From Gavia stellata (lineage: Eukaryota; Chordata; Aves; Gaviiformes; Gaviidae): a DNA stretch of 64,000 nt. Positions 52,561-64,000 of the stretch are shown here, piece by piece. The stretch's first letter is position 1, and each line of letters begins with the position of its first letter. The stretch covers positions 620,001 through 684,000 of the forward strand of contig NW_026777121.1 of NCBI RefSeq assembly GCF_030936135.1, given 5' to 3'. Made by a program: the position numbers and the translations under genes. Below the pieces are notes generated by a model. That model saw only the letters and a program-made list of their open reading frames with translations, searched no databases and was not told where the DNA came from.

Positions 52561-55500
52561 TGCGGCCCTAGCATTGTTCCATATTGACACGAATCAGATG
52601 AACACATTTCACATTTAACATCGTTATTTTATTTTGGGGTAGCCTGCTTTGGGGTGTAAAAGTCACCATTTCTTGTAATTGTGTTTCAAACATGAAGTTT
52701 CTCTCTTTAGAAGGAGCCTTTGGAATCATGATTCTATTCTCCAGATAGCAGAGGATGGTCTCCCTCGAACTGGAGGAAGAGTGAATGAACGCCCTGAGCG
52801 TATTCCATGCTAGGCCTATCGGTGTGCCAGCAGGTAAAACTTGGCAACTTCTACCTGTGATATCGCTTCCCCTCCCTCTCCTTTTTCTTCAAAACTGGGT
52901 CTCACTTTATGTCACACTGACTTGACAATGTTCACAGGCAAAAAAGGGATAACAATCAGAACAAAGTAACAGAGATTTGAAGAGGAAAAACTGGGACAGA
53001 AAGTAACAAGTACTTAATTTAAATCAATCTTTAAGAACAAATCATTCTAGGCAGGACTGAGCACTATTAATATCACCCTGGCCTCATGATAGAGTCGTCC
53101 TTACAGCTTAAGATACATTTGCCTTTGTGATTGGTCTTTGTTTAAGCACACAAGTACTTTCCAGAGGTACTCTCAGTGAGACCGAGTGATGTGTAATTCA
53201 TTATTTTTGCAGCATTTTTAGCCCAGAAGAAAATGGAGGAAAACATCTTAAAATCAGTAGCCGCATTGATCTGCTCTAGACAGCCTCCTTCATAGTACGG
53301 GGTAAGTAGTCCTTGGTATGTCAGTAACGACAATCAGTATTATAACTGCTTCCTGATAAGGTTAGCGAGTCCCTTCCTTCTCCTTTTCAGTTTTCTAGGT
53401 ATTTCATATGCAGTCCTTGACTTAAACTTCTCTGTTCTGGGAGCACGGCACTGCACTACCCCACAGTTATCTCGACTAGCCAAGTGTTACCGCTCTGGTT
53501 AAACAAAACTGGGCTGACATCAGTGCTGTTTTATGGTTGACTGAAAAAAGCAAAGCACAGATAGCCTGCTAGACATATCCAAAAATCTCCCGATGGCCCA
53601 GACTGACAAAACACCACTCGTGAAGGGGAGGCAGTGAGCTCCAAGAGCAGCTCCCAGGCAGGAATAACCTGTGAGTCCCATACCTAGTGACATAAACAGG
53701 CCGTGCTGATCAGTTTCAGCATGATCCGGCGGAGTCCTTACTTTGTCCCGCTGCCAAGAATTCATAATGTCAAGCAGCCCTTGTGCCAGCACAGTCCTAT
53801 TCAGTCCTAGGATGTGGCCACAACATGGAAGACACCCTTTAAGTGCTTTTGAAGCTCACAAATCTGAATTGCTTTGTAGCATATTCGTAATACATCAAGC
53901 TGCACACAGACTGCTGGTAGTGCAGCAGGTAGCAAGGGAAGCAGATGATTCCCTACCATCTCTCGACCGCAGGAAGAAAGCTTCTCTATACCCACCTGGG
54001 AAAACTGCTCTTGAAGAGACAGCAGCTGGCAATACCAGTTCCAGTACTGGCCTTCTATAGACGGGCAATATACATGCTCCAGTTCCTTGAATGTCCAAAG
54101 AAGAGCTTTAGAATACATGCTTTCCAAGTTGCCGGCATACCGTACTTCCTACTGAAGAGGGGTGGTAGGCTCGGAGACACCGTTTGAAGTCATTCCAGGT
54201 TTTTGCAGGAGTTGGAAAATACAAAAACTACTAGGAAAATAAAATACAAACCTCAGTTTTAGCTCATGGTTAGTAGAAGAGAACATCCTTAGTTGTTTTA
54301 GAGCATCTCAACCACTGTCCTTAGGGAAGGGAAACAGCCAGGGAAGTGAGGGCCCAATTTTTCCATGACAACCTTCTTCTCAGATAACTAACATGCAGTT
54401 CTGGGTGGAAAAGTAAGTGGGAAGGCATGCAGGAAAAAAATGGGGAATCCTAAGATTCCTCTTAGGAGAGTCCTGATTCCAAGATAGAAGAAACTGGATT
54501 CCTTCTTCTATTCCTGCAATTTAGGAGAATTTGGCTGGTCGTTTGTCAGCAACATTCAGCGCCCTTCAGAATTGAGAGCAACCCGTTTTTTTCTGTTAGC
54601 TGTGCCACTTTCTCCCTGTCAAGTTTTAGAAAGAAAAAAGTGGGTAAAGAAGCTCCTGAACGTAACAAAGGCAAAGCATTCTGTTGATCTTTGCTCAGCT
54701 GTAGAGTAATATCCAGGCAGCTTTTGCCTCAGCAAGGAAAGGAAAATGGGGAGATGAATTCTATTTGTTTATGCTTTAGTTACTACCACTCCATGACTTT
54801 GCTATAGCTGCTCTTGGTTCACTTAACCTTGAGAATTGTTGGCTCCGGGAACACCAATGGCATGGTGCATTAACTGTGTTACACACAGGAAAAAATCAGC
54901 GTATACTGCTAAATTTGGTGCTTCTAAACATGTAGCAATGTCTCATGCCAGAAAAAGTACCTTACATATCTTTCGTACTTTCTTTCTGCAGCAAAAATGT
55001 CCATGTCTGCATCAAGACAGTGGTGTAACTGACTCTTTCAGGTATAAGTCAAAAAAGAATAGAAAGTGATGGTGTCTGTCATTTGTAGGTGGACAAGTTC
55101 TCACTGTAGGTTCAAGGGCAGGAACACCGCCCCCCCCCCCCCTTTTTTTTTTTTAAACTCCTCTCCTGTGTGTAAAGGAGCATGTAGCTGCCTATCATTC
55201 AGGCCAGTTTTGCCAGATTTCTCAGAATTCCTTTCCATCTGCTGGCAGCCAAGGAATGCAGCGCATACGGGCCCCAATAAAGCCTCCCTGAAAGTAATAT
55301 TTGTACGCTGAATAATGTTGAGGTACACTGCGCTAGCTCAGGGGAGCAGAACTAAGTAGTTGAATGGGCTGGTTTTTTCCTCCTGCAACTCAGCACATCC
55401 CAAGTTTACAAAGCAGCTACAGAAAGCAGAGAGAAAATGACAGGAGAAGTGGCAATCAGTAGCAGATTCTAAGGGCGAATAAAAAAGTGCTTATGGCAGC

Positions 55501-55848
55501 TGTGGAACAGAGAAACTGCAAACAGGCCAGGGAGCTATGACAGCCAGGACAGAAAGAGGACATTTATTGCTGTCTCTGCTTCAGAGGGAGAGCACAGTCC
55601 TCTAGCCCTCCGTTACTCTTTATTGGAAATGTAGAAGAACAGAGGATCTTCTCTAACCTTCCTTTCGGTACTGCTGGGTGCAGAAGTCAGAGTAGGGACA
55701 AGTGCATAAAGGGCTGCAATAGTAGCCTTCTCCTTGTGTGCGTAGAAGATGCAAGACAGATACAGCTTGCTCAGAAGCGTAACATTTAAGCAAACAACCA
55801 TATTACTGTGATTTTATTATCCTGATAGTTTTTTTTTTTTCTTTTACT
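52561..55848. other. Unique DNA, no supported gene
   Basis: Open frames under 110 codons. A C12-T12 homopolymer junction lies at 55131-55154. Confidence 0.45.
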
Positions 55849-56056
55849 AGTTGATGGCCATGCATCTAGAATGGTGGCAGCACCAAGACCAGAAAGGGAG
55901 TACAAGTTTGTAAATGCATGTCTGGTGCAAGAGACTGCTGGAGATGACTCAAGTAACCAGAACTCGTTCTTTTCAAGGCTCCTATTAGGAGACTTCTGGA
56001 GAATTATCAGTAGGAAGGTTAAAGAGTTCCTCAACAATCGCTTTCATGTCATTTAA
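55849..56056 (+). CDS. Possible terminal exon of an unrecognised plus-strand gene
   Basis: A very strong acceptor (T12 then cttttactag) precedes an open frame with ATG at 55871 (MVAAPRPEREYKFVNACLVQ ... FWRIISRKVKEFLNNRFHVI) and stop at 56054-56056. AATAAA follows at 56122-56127. No upstream exon could be assigned. The sequence is protein-like but unknown to me. Confidence 0.33.
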
Positions 56057-56121
56057 TCCTAGAATAACCCAATTTCTATGAAGTTTGCAAGAAGTCTGTT
56101 CATAATTCATGTGGGGGGATA

Positions 56122-56127
56122 AATAAA
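56122..56127 (+). terminator. AATAAA polyadenylation signal for the possible plus-strand exon
   Basis: Overlapping aaataaaaataaa, 66 bases after the stop at 56056, followed by GT-rich sequence (cccgtgttgtccc). Confidence 0.4.
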
Positions 56128-56392
56128 AATAAACCCGTGTTGTCCCAACCTCTGGCTCTCCTACTGTGTCTCTTTACATGTGTCTTTTATTCTTGTTTCA
56201 CTCTGGCTTAAAAAAAATGCTGAACTTCTTGTTAGCATAATAAAAAAAAGGGATTGAAACATACCTGGTGTCAAAGGAGTGTGAGCACTAATAATGAAAA
56301 TAGTACCAGCTGGGTTCCAAGAAGCAGCATGATAGGCACCAAGAGTAAGAATAAAGAGCTGTATACAAATCTAAACTCTTTAAAAAATCCTT

Positions 56393-56398
56393 TTTATT
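56393..56398 (-). terminator. Polyadenylation signal of the E2F3-like transcript
   Basis: tttatt on the plus strand (AATAAA on minus), about 1.9 kb after the stop codon at 58300. Likely the distal end of the 3' UTR. Confidence 0.55.
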
Positions 56399-58299
56399 GA
56401 TTCATTACCATACAAAATTTATTCAAATTACATCCATTTGAAGTGGTGAGATCACAGCTAGAGAACAGGTCATCCTTTCATAAATCTACTTACAAAACTC
56501 ACCATAAAAGCTTTTTTGGGTTGGTTTATGGTTGTTTTTTTTTTTTTTTACAGTATATTACAGAAGGTTTTTTTTAAACTAGCATACAATGCAAAGCTAA
56601 ATTAGATTAGTATTTTGCCCACGCACATTGGGGGAAGTGTTTAATTTGTACAAAAAAAGATGGTCTGCGTTAAGTCTTTGTTTTCTCTTCCCCCGCAGAA
56701 GTGCCCCTTTGTCTCGCAAATCTTCATGCTCACGCAACTTTTAACTTTCCTCTTCCACAAGACAAAAACTTTAAATGCTACAATTTTATTTACACATCCA
56801 CATCTAAAAAAACTCTTAAAAAATTACAAACCAGCTAGAAAATATTCTGGCAGTGTTTACAAATTAATTCTATTGGACAAAACTGCTAGGTAAGTAAAGT
56901 GTGAGTTGAGAACATACGTCAACTTAAATACCACTGCTGAATGATCTATGCCCACATTTGTACATACAAACACACACTTAACACTGTTTTACAGTTCTTT
57001 ATGTGTTGCCCTTCATACATTTGTTACATTCCAAAACTCACACAGTCATACAGTTTTCTTATTAGTACTGGGACTGCTTGCCTTTTCATGTGTGAGCTTT
57101 CATAGCAGCAACTCAATGGTACCAGAAAACCTGCATACACAATATTCTACTACAGTACAAATAGTACTAATTTTCTGAGTGTGTCAGACAAGCAGAACAG
57201 TAATGGAAACAAAAGCATTATATGGGCATCATCTAATCAACATTACATTAATTTAGCCCGGAACACGGCAACGTATTTTACACGCAAAAAAAAAAATTAT
57301 TTAAGACTTCTTAGAATTCCTCTCACGTTCAAAAAATAAATATTGGTACTATACTATACTCTCAAAGATCTTCAAAAAATAAATGCAATTCAGTTGATGT
57401 GGTACTTACAGTTAGATACTTTGGAAAAAAATTAGTTCCATTTTGCTGGCGAAGAGAATTAGAAAAAGCTGTAAGCAGAGGAAGCTAATCCACTGAGATA
57501 AATATGATCTATTGAACAAACAAAGCTTGGCATAAGTGTTTTCCATAGAGGGAAAAACCCACAGTGCATCTCTAGTAGGCACTTAACACAAAGCCCCACT
57601 TAGTACCACAGAAATTTATGTACCAGTTCTAATGCACACTGGGGGCAGTAAAATTGAACTGTGCATCTTCGTTCCAGTTTAAAAAAACAACCAACAAAAT
57701 CTACTTTCACGCACACACACAAGCATTTTTAAAAATCTGTGATTACTACGAGCAGTGGCAGAACTTTATACTTTTCAATAGCTGCAATATACACTACATT
57801 TACAGTGTATTTTTTCATTAAAAGCTTTTAAGGACATAAGTATTTGACCTCAGAATGAGACATATACAGAGCTCAAAATGAGCATTATGACAGCAATTTA
57901 AACATTCCCACAAGGAGCTGAAGAATCCCATTTCACGCTTTTGCATTACTTCATCTTTACGTTCACTGCAGGGACAATCCATGTTGTGACACTCAAAAGA
58001 CATGCATTCTCTGCAGAAGGCACGGCCTGAAATACTATTATAAAATTGTTATTTAGGACTAAACCAGTTCATTGAGCCCTCCTCCGTAAGCCCCCTTGTC
58101 AGGGGAAGCAGAGACTGGGGGAGTGTGAAGACAAAACATTTACGGTCGCCTGCTTGCGCTTGCTGACTCACAAGGCACTGGAGCTCAGGGGCAAGGAGAA
58201 GGCCTTGCTGTAAAAGCCTTCCCTTGTTCTTTATAGTATTTCAGGGAGTACTTAATTAAAAGATCAGCACTGTTCGAGAGCCTAGTTTATTTAATAATG
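56399..58299 (-). other. 3' UTR of the E2F3-like gene
   Basis: AT-rich, no long frame, between the stop and the AATAAA. Contains several T-rich and ATTTA-like stretches that would suit an unstable cell-cycle mRNA, but this is inference. Confidence 0.55.
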
Positions 58300-61200
58300 C
58301 TATTTGACAGTAAGTAGGGGACAACTCGGAATGATGGCAGGTTTGTTCATTCCGTTAAAACCACGATTTAGATACGGACAGCGTTTAAGACAATCAGCTG
58401 TTAGAAATTCATCCACCAATGAAGGAAGCTTCTCTAAATCGTAAGCATCAAAGAGGTCACTGATGCCTTCTTCATCCCCAAGGCTCAGCAAATAATCTTC
58501 CTGAAGCAGAGGAGGCAGCAAATTCACAAAGGGTCCTTCAAAGTTTGGGGGAATTTGGTCCTCGGTCTGCTGGAGAAGGTTGGCTGGAGAAGCCAACGGA
58601 GAGATTGTTGCCCTATTTACTGAGCAGTCACCTTGTCCTGAGTTAGCAGAAGCCGCTTCTGGAAGAGGAGGGAGAGAAAAAAATAAAGAAGACCTGTTTA
58701 ATCTCATTAGAAATACTAGACACTGATCAAACAAAGTAACCACTGTGTAAAGGGCCTTTCATAAAGGATCATTTCAACAAAAAATGGCCTCCATATAATT
58801 TCTAGCTTGTTTTTGATATGTTACAAAGGGCTGCTCAAAAATAGGCATGTTGCTATCCCCTCTGACTTTTCTACTAAAAAATTATTTTACAAGGTTTAAA
58901 CAACTACTGGGGGAAAAAAACCAAATCAAGCGTAGTGAGAGGAGATGCCCATTTTTCGGTGCAACTCATAGTCAAAGTGAAAACTGTCTGGGCAACAGAC
59001 GTCATCAGTGACACTGCGTAGCTGCATGTACCCTTACACAGAGATTTCTGCCTCTGGCGTTGAGGCGAATCGTTGCTGCTCCCGTCTTGAAAACGCAAAA
59101 GGAACAAAACTGTTTGTTTCTTCAGTATTGCACAAACTTAGTTCCCATAGTTCCATCGGATATGCAAATATGAAACTTATTTTTCTTCTGCATCAGTTGT
59201 TTAAACATATTTCCCCCTCTCTCAACCAGACAGGCAGAGTGGAAAACGGGTACCTTAGCTTTTCGCTTCCTAGAAAAATAAAGCCAAAAAATCAGAGCTG
59301 GATATCTGAAGTTTAAAATGAAATCTTGAATGAGAGCACGAAGGAAGGCCGTTAGTATCACAAAGAAATATTTTTACCTTTGGAAATGGTTTTGGAAATA
59401 TTTCCGTTGTGGTCCTGACTATAGGCTTTCATTGGACTGAGGGCATCGTTTTCCTCTGGGCACAGGTAAACTTCAATAGGTCCTTGAGTACTAGAGAAAC
59501 GTATCAATGCACGCTGCTAACAAAAGAAACCTCAGTAAGGTGTTACACCAATGAACACGACAGAACATTGATGACGCCGAGTAAATTCTTGTTGGGGTGC
59601 GAGTGGTGGAATACATTGTTTACAAATCAAAAGAACCTGAAATCCCCCATGGATTTTTTTGAAGATGTGAAAGGCTTGGCTGATGTCTCTTGTAGACTGG
59701 AGAGAACATAAAAGCTTTTCCCCCTGTCTGTAGGAGAGACACTGCAGAAGCCCACCGTTTTATGTGTTGTATCATAACCAGAGAGGTATGAAGGATTGAA
59801 CTCCTAACATTTTCTTACAACCATAATAACCTGGAGTGCTCTGATGTCATGGGACTATGGGATGCAAGTCACAGGTTTTGTTACTATTCATAACAACATT
59901 ATTGGATGTATTTGTGTAAATGTTTCTGCTTTTAAACAATGCCAAAACATCCTTCTCGCTCATCCAAAGACCTTCAGCACTAATTCCCACTGATCTCAAG
60001 TAGGTGTATGTAAGTCCCCCTGTTTATCAGGGAAGTTTTTCCAAATAACAAAAGAAGAAAAAAGATGCCATTTTCTTCACCCAAACTTGTTGATGTAAGT
60101 CTTTCTGCCCCCTCAAGGCAGCAGCTCTAATTTTGATGGTGTTTCTGAATAACAGGAACTCCTAATTAATCTCAAGAAATATTTTTTTCTTAACTTTCAC
60201 ACACTGATGCAGTACAAGAAGATGACATATATAGACAGAAAATCTGCAAAGTTGCTCGTGGTCTTATGAAAGAAAATGATAAACGACTCCAGTTAAAAAT
60301 AAACCTGCTCCAGCTGTATTACATTAATAGTTTTAAAAAGCAGGAGTACGGGCATTATATACCTCTTTGCAGACTTCTTTCAAACACATTTTATTGTGCC
60401 CTTTGACAAAAAATTCCTCGTGTTATTTGCGTTCTGACAGTTACACAGCGTAGGAGACAGCATTTACAAATACAGAGAGCAACAACCGAACAGGGATACC
60501 CCAGGGCACAGAAAACAGTGAAGAGCACTCAGGGCAACGCTATAGATAGTTAGAAAAAAGGAGATGGGAAGAGCAGGAGTTGGGGAAGGTACTGTTGAGT
60601 GACTGAGGTGTGCAAAAAAAGACACTGAGATGTAACTGCAAATGAGAGAAAGAAATAGGACTTCTACTGCCTGAAGCTGAAAATTAAATGAGGAAGTTGG
60701 GTATAGGGGATAAGGGAGGTCTAGGCGCTAGTTTTAATGATTGTGTGCATCTCCGTCTACCCGCCTGTTTTCACTGAATTAAAAAATCAAAGCGTAATGC
60801 CTAGAGGAAAGAAACAGGAAAGCAAGCAACGATAACAGTATAGATTTATGGATACTGATAAAAGACATCCCTTCCTCACTGCAGCAAAATGATTTATTCT
60901 TCCGAAACCTGCACCTAGGTTCAAAGGGGAAATGAAGGACAAAGGCAGGGGAAAAAAAGGATGGAAACCGTAATGGGCCTAAGCAAGTAGAGAATAATCT
61001 TAGGGAAAGAAGCGACAAGGAATCCGGAGTCTGGTCCTGCCTGCCCGGCAGCAGCCGGCCCTGGGTGCGGTGGAACCAGCCCAGCGGTAGGGATGCAGGA
61101 GTAACACAGAGGTATGAAGGCAGCACGGGGCTTTCTGGGGTTTAGCCCTATGTCTCATTGCTCCCTGAGAGAAGAAATCAGGTACATTTTTGAATCTCTA

Positions 61201-62727
61201 AAGCAGTGGCTCGTGCAAATTATTCGCCTTTGCACAACATACTCGGCTCTGTCATAACAACCGGGAATTGTAAAGCAGCGCACTTTTGCCCCCAAGAGAG
61301 AAAATCCCAGGAGCAGCTGAACCATGTGGTTCATAAACCATGAGAGGAATGAAGAAAAGTAAAGCTACTCCCTGAGGATATCTTCAAAGAAAAGCCACCT
61401 GAAGCATTTTTTTCTGCGACTGTGACATCAGCTAAGGGAAGGGAGAAGCAGCTGAGCTACCCTAGACATCTGCCTGAGGTAAGGAAAAGAAACAGAGTGA
61501 GGATGAAAGAATGAGAGCCAGACATCTCATATACAAAAGCTGGCACTCAGAGAGAGAGAGACTGTGGCTTGAGTAGCAAGGGGCAACAGAAAAGGGACAC
61601 AGATCACAGAATCACTAAGGTTGGAAAAGACCTGTAAGATCATCAAGTCCAACCATCACCCCAACACCACCATGCCCACTAAACCATGTCCCGCAATGCC
61701 ACGTCCACACGTTCCTTGAACCCCTCCAGTGATGGTGACTCCACCACCTCCCTGGGCAGCCTGTTCCAGTGCTTCCCCACTCTCTCAGGAAAGAAAGTTT
61801 TCCTAATATCCAATCTAAACCTCCCCTGGTGCAACTTGTGGCCATTTCCTCTTGTCCTATCGCTTGCCACTTGGGATGAACACAGACAGCTTCAGAAACA
61901 GAAGTACTTTTCATAAAATGGGAAAGGAAATCCCCATCCCCTACAGACTTCACGCTAGCAAACAAAAAGTGCACTAGCAGAATGTACAATGTTTTACACA
62001 GATGTGTAAAATCAGTGTCAATGAAGCAAAGATGATGATGGAAGAAGGAAGGGCAAGAATGGATTCTAGGAGTAAAACACACGTTTCTACAATAACTAAC
62101 ACTTCAGAAAAGAAAATCCTACATGAAAACATATGTCTCAATAAATTAGGATATCAATAATATGAGTCATCAAGACGCTTAAGGCACTGAGTTGGCCAAG
62201 AATTTTATAACTAAAACTACACAAAGCAAAAAAAAAAAAAAAGAAGAGCTGAGTCTCTTAAGAGAGAGATTTGACATGGTTGCAAACAGGAAATTTCAAC
62301 TGTCAAGGAAGAGCTGCTCTTTACATAAAGTATGGCAAAAGAGAATAACCTGTAAATAGTGTGGATTCCTCTGAAGGAACGCTGGAATTGAGGGAAAAGG
62401 AACGAATAATGATCGCTTTGTATAAAACGGTTTTTAAGATTCCCCTTCCTATTAAAAAAAAAAAACACTTCCAAAGTTCATAAGACAGATGAATATAGGA
62501 CTGTATGCCAATTATAATCCAACCTGGGCATCAGTTACCACAGTAAGACTCAACACACTTGCTCCATCTATAGAAAAATGATCTATAACCTGGCAGGAAA
62601 AGCCAGGTTCTCCTTACCTCCACTGGGTCAGGCACTTCAAGTCTTGTTTCTGGAGGAGCTTTCACAACTATAACAGTTTGGTCTTTAAGGCCACTAATTT
62701 TTCGAGTATCTCGATACGTCACATAAG
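58300..62727 (-). CDS. E2F3: E2F3-like transcription factor, last three coding exons
   Basis: E2F factors bind DNA with DP partners and are repressed by RB. Minus-strand exons: 62727-62618 (110 nt), 59516-59378 (139 nt) and 58658-58300 (359 nt with stop). Splice sites are consensus and phases match. The first holds the marked-box part ([33 protein letters not shown]). The second continues with [15 protein letters not shown]. The third has [18 protein letters not shown], the transactivation segment and the RB-binding motif [16 protein letters not shown]. Compared with vertebrate E2F3 as I remember it, the end differs: after LEKLP the frame runs on about 35 residues ([20 protein letters not shown]...) to the stop at 58300-58302. 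Exons 1-4 (DNA-binding and dimerisation) are not in the window. Intron 4 abuts a foreign acrosin copy 48 bases upstream of this exon 5. It could be a functional gene with an intronic insert, or a 5'-truncated duplicate. Confidence 0.85.
59517..61595. other. Intron of the E2F3-like gene, left of the CR1 tail; no further feature
   Basis: AT-rich, open frames under 120 codons without motif. Confidence 0.55.
61600..61880 (-). mobile_element. CR1 LINE 3' end
   Basis: Minus strand: [19 protein letters not shown] motif and the 3' tail (RC of cacagaatcactaaggttgg). Close to the copy in the first ERV, including the shared 'gacctgtaagatcatc' tail variant. Confidence 0.92.
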
Positions 62728-62774
62728 CTAATGTAATCACGGTTAAGGAATTTTCCAACCCAGTTGATAATATA

Positions 62775-64000
62775 TTCAGTTCCTTGCCAGCACCCACGCT
62801 GCTGGCACAACTGGCCTGCGGGGATAAAACAGAAACGGGGGCGGATGCACGCACGCCCCACGGGCTTCCCTGGCCTTGCTGTCCACGCAACGCCTTGTGG
62901 AGAGGGAAGACAGCTGACTCGTAGCCTGAAGAGCAGCAAGCCCTCGAGCAGGACAGTAATGAGGAGTTTCTGTTTCCAGAGGGACCTGCGGGCTCCGGCC
63001 CATGGCTTCTCACCACGGCGTGTCGCGCGTCGTGGGTGGCACAGATGCCCAGCCAGGGGCCTGGCCCTGGATCGTCAGCATCCAGGATCCCTGGAAATCA
63101 GGCACGGGGCATACATGCGGAGGGTCCCTCATCAGCCCACAGTGGGTCCTCACAGCAGCCCACTGCTTCATTGAGGCCAGGTAAGGGGAGGACCAGGGAA
63201 CGCGGATATCCCCACAACACTAGCAGGTGCCCTGTCCGCAGCACCGCGTGCTACTGCCATCCCGTCTCCTTGCAGTCCGCCCAGTGCCTGGGTACTGCAG
63301 AGCCCAGCTGAGAGACTGCTCAGGAGAAGGCTGGGCTTGTGCCACTGCTTCCTAGCAGCCTCCAGCTCGACATTCCTTGTGCCTAAGGCGTGCCAGGGCA
63401 CTCGCCCCCTCCCTAGCGCTGCTTGCCTCTCTCCCTTGCGGAGCAGAAGGCAGGGAACTGCAGGGCTGCTGCAGCACATGGCTCCGCTCCCTCTGACCCC
63501 TCTCTCCCTCTGCCTTCCAGGCACATCACCATGTGGCGCGTGGTGGTCGGGGCCACCCGGTTGACTCAGCTGGGCCCTGAGGCCCAAGTGCGCCATATCA
63601 AGCGGCTACTGGTTCACGAGCACTACAGTAACATCACGCAGAGGAACGACATCGCCCTGCTGGAACTGGACCAGCCTGTGCAGTGCAGCTACTCCATCCA
63701 GCTTGCCTGTGTGCCCGACGCCTCGCTGAGAGTGTCAGAGCTGACAACCTGCTACGCCAGCGGCTGGGGTTCCACGACTGCAAGATGTGAGTTCCCAAAA
63801 AGTACTCGTGTCCTGAGCGCAAGCTTGGCACGCAGGGGAGACGGGTTGGGCTTCCTGAGAGCAGAGGCGAAAGCCAGAGTCAGGCTGCGGGGACGCATGC
63901 CTCTAGAGAGATGGGCCTGAGCCATTCCCCAAAGGGAGGCACAAGGGGACCACCGGTACAGTGCCTTCAAGGTGCAAAGCCAAGCCCTAGGGAAGGGCTT
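62775..64000 (+). pseudogene. ACR: Second acrosin copy, exons 2 and 3, exon 1 missing, cut by window end
   Basis: Plus strand, nearly identical to 37540-38764 of the intact gene. Exon 2 is 62980-63180 and exon 3 is 63521-63786, both with intact splice sites. They carry the activation site SRVVGG, the catalytic His (LTAAHC) and Asp (RNDIALLE). Few amino-acid changes are visible (M38 to V, T64 to S). Homology begins inside intron 1 at 62775, where E2F3-like intron sequence starts. Therefore the signal-peptide exon and promoter are absent. Exons 4 and 5 would lie beyond 64000. The reading frame is open, but without exon 1 a secreted protease cannot be made unless another first exon is used. Confidence 0.88.

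Noticed and set aside
62531-63016. A 161-codon minus frame joining E2F3-like exon 5 and acrosin sequence as a fusion protein
   Set aside because: The acrosin part is antisense intron and the E2F3 exon has its own acceptor at 62728; the open frame is accidental.

Overview
Organism: the window is bird genomic DNA. It carries CR1 LINE fragments ending in the avian-type 3' tail (runs like tcatagaatcatagaatgg), several avian class I-like endogenous retrovirus (ERV) pieces, and intron-split vertebrate genes: acrosin and the 3' part of an E2F3-type gene. There is nothing bacterial or operon-like. Long open stretches inside the repeats are not genes. Layout: 1-4.36 kb is the 3' part of a decayed ERV (RNase H, integrase, shrunken env, 3' LTR) with a CR1 tail inserted in the integrase zinc-binding region. 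4.4-7.2 kb is unique DNA without a recognisable gene. 7.2-9.5 kb is a 2.3-kb CR1 on the minus strand. 10.8-12.05 kb holds scrambled acrosin gene fragments. 12.1-12.9 kb is an ERV remnant that joins integrase directly to an env transmembrane tail. 13.97-15.54 kb is an LTR, a tRNA-Arg-type primer site and a gag matrix start. 15.7-21.0 kb is dominated by a minisatellite with an exact 677-bp higher-order period, split by a minus-strand LTR. 21.9-23.6 kb is a second, unrelated degenerate repeat. 23.9-27.0 kb is a pol/env/LTR remnant. 30.5-31.6 kb is a CpG-rich promoter-like block with a perfect RFX X-box. From 36 to 51 kb an unrecognised multi-exon gene lies on the minus strand, probably starting at a CpG island near 51 kb. 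Nested in one of its introns on the same strand is a complete acrosin gene (five exons, 343 codons, intact catalytic triad). 56.4-62.7 kb holds the last three coding exons and the 3' UTR of an E2F3-like gene on the minus strand. Its intron 4 is joined to a second, nearly identical acrosin copy in opposite orientation (62.8-64.0 kb), which lacks exon 1 and runs off the window. How the parts relate: acrosin is a sperm acrosomal serine protease, and this window has one intact copy, one partial near-identical copy and one old fragment cluster. The intact copy sits in an insertion flanked by a perfect 73-bp direct repeat made from the host gene's own splice-acceptor region, which marks a recent duplicative insertion. 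Dense LTRs and CR1, a satellite and recently moved gene copies would fit a repeat-rich chromosome such as a sex chromosome or germline-restricted chromosome, but nothing in the sequence proves that.
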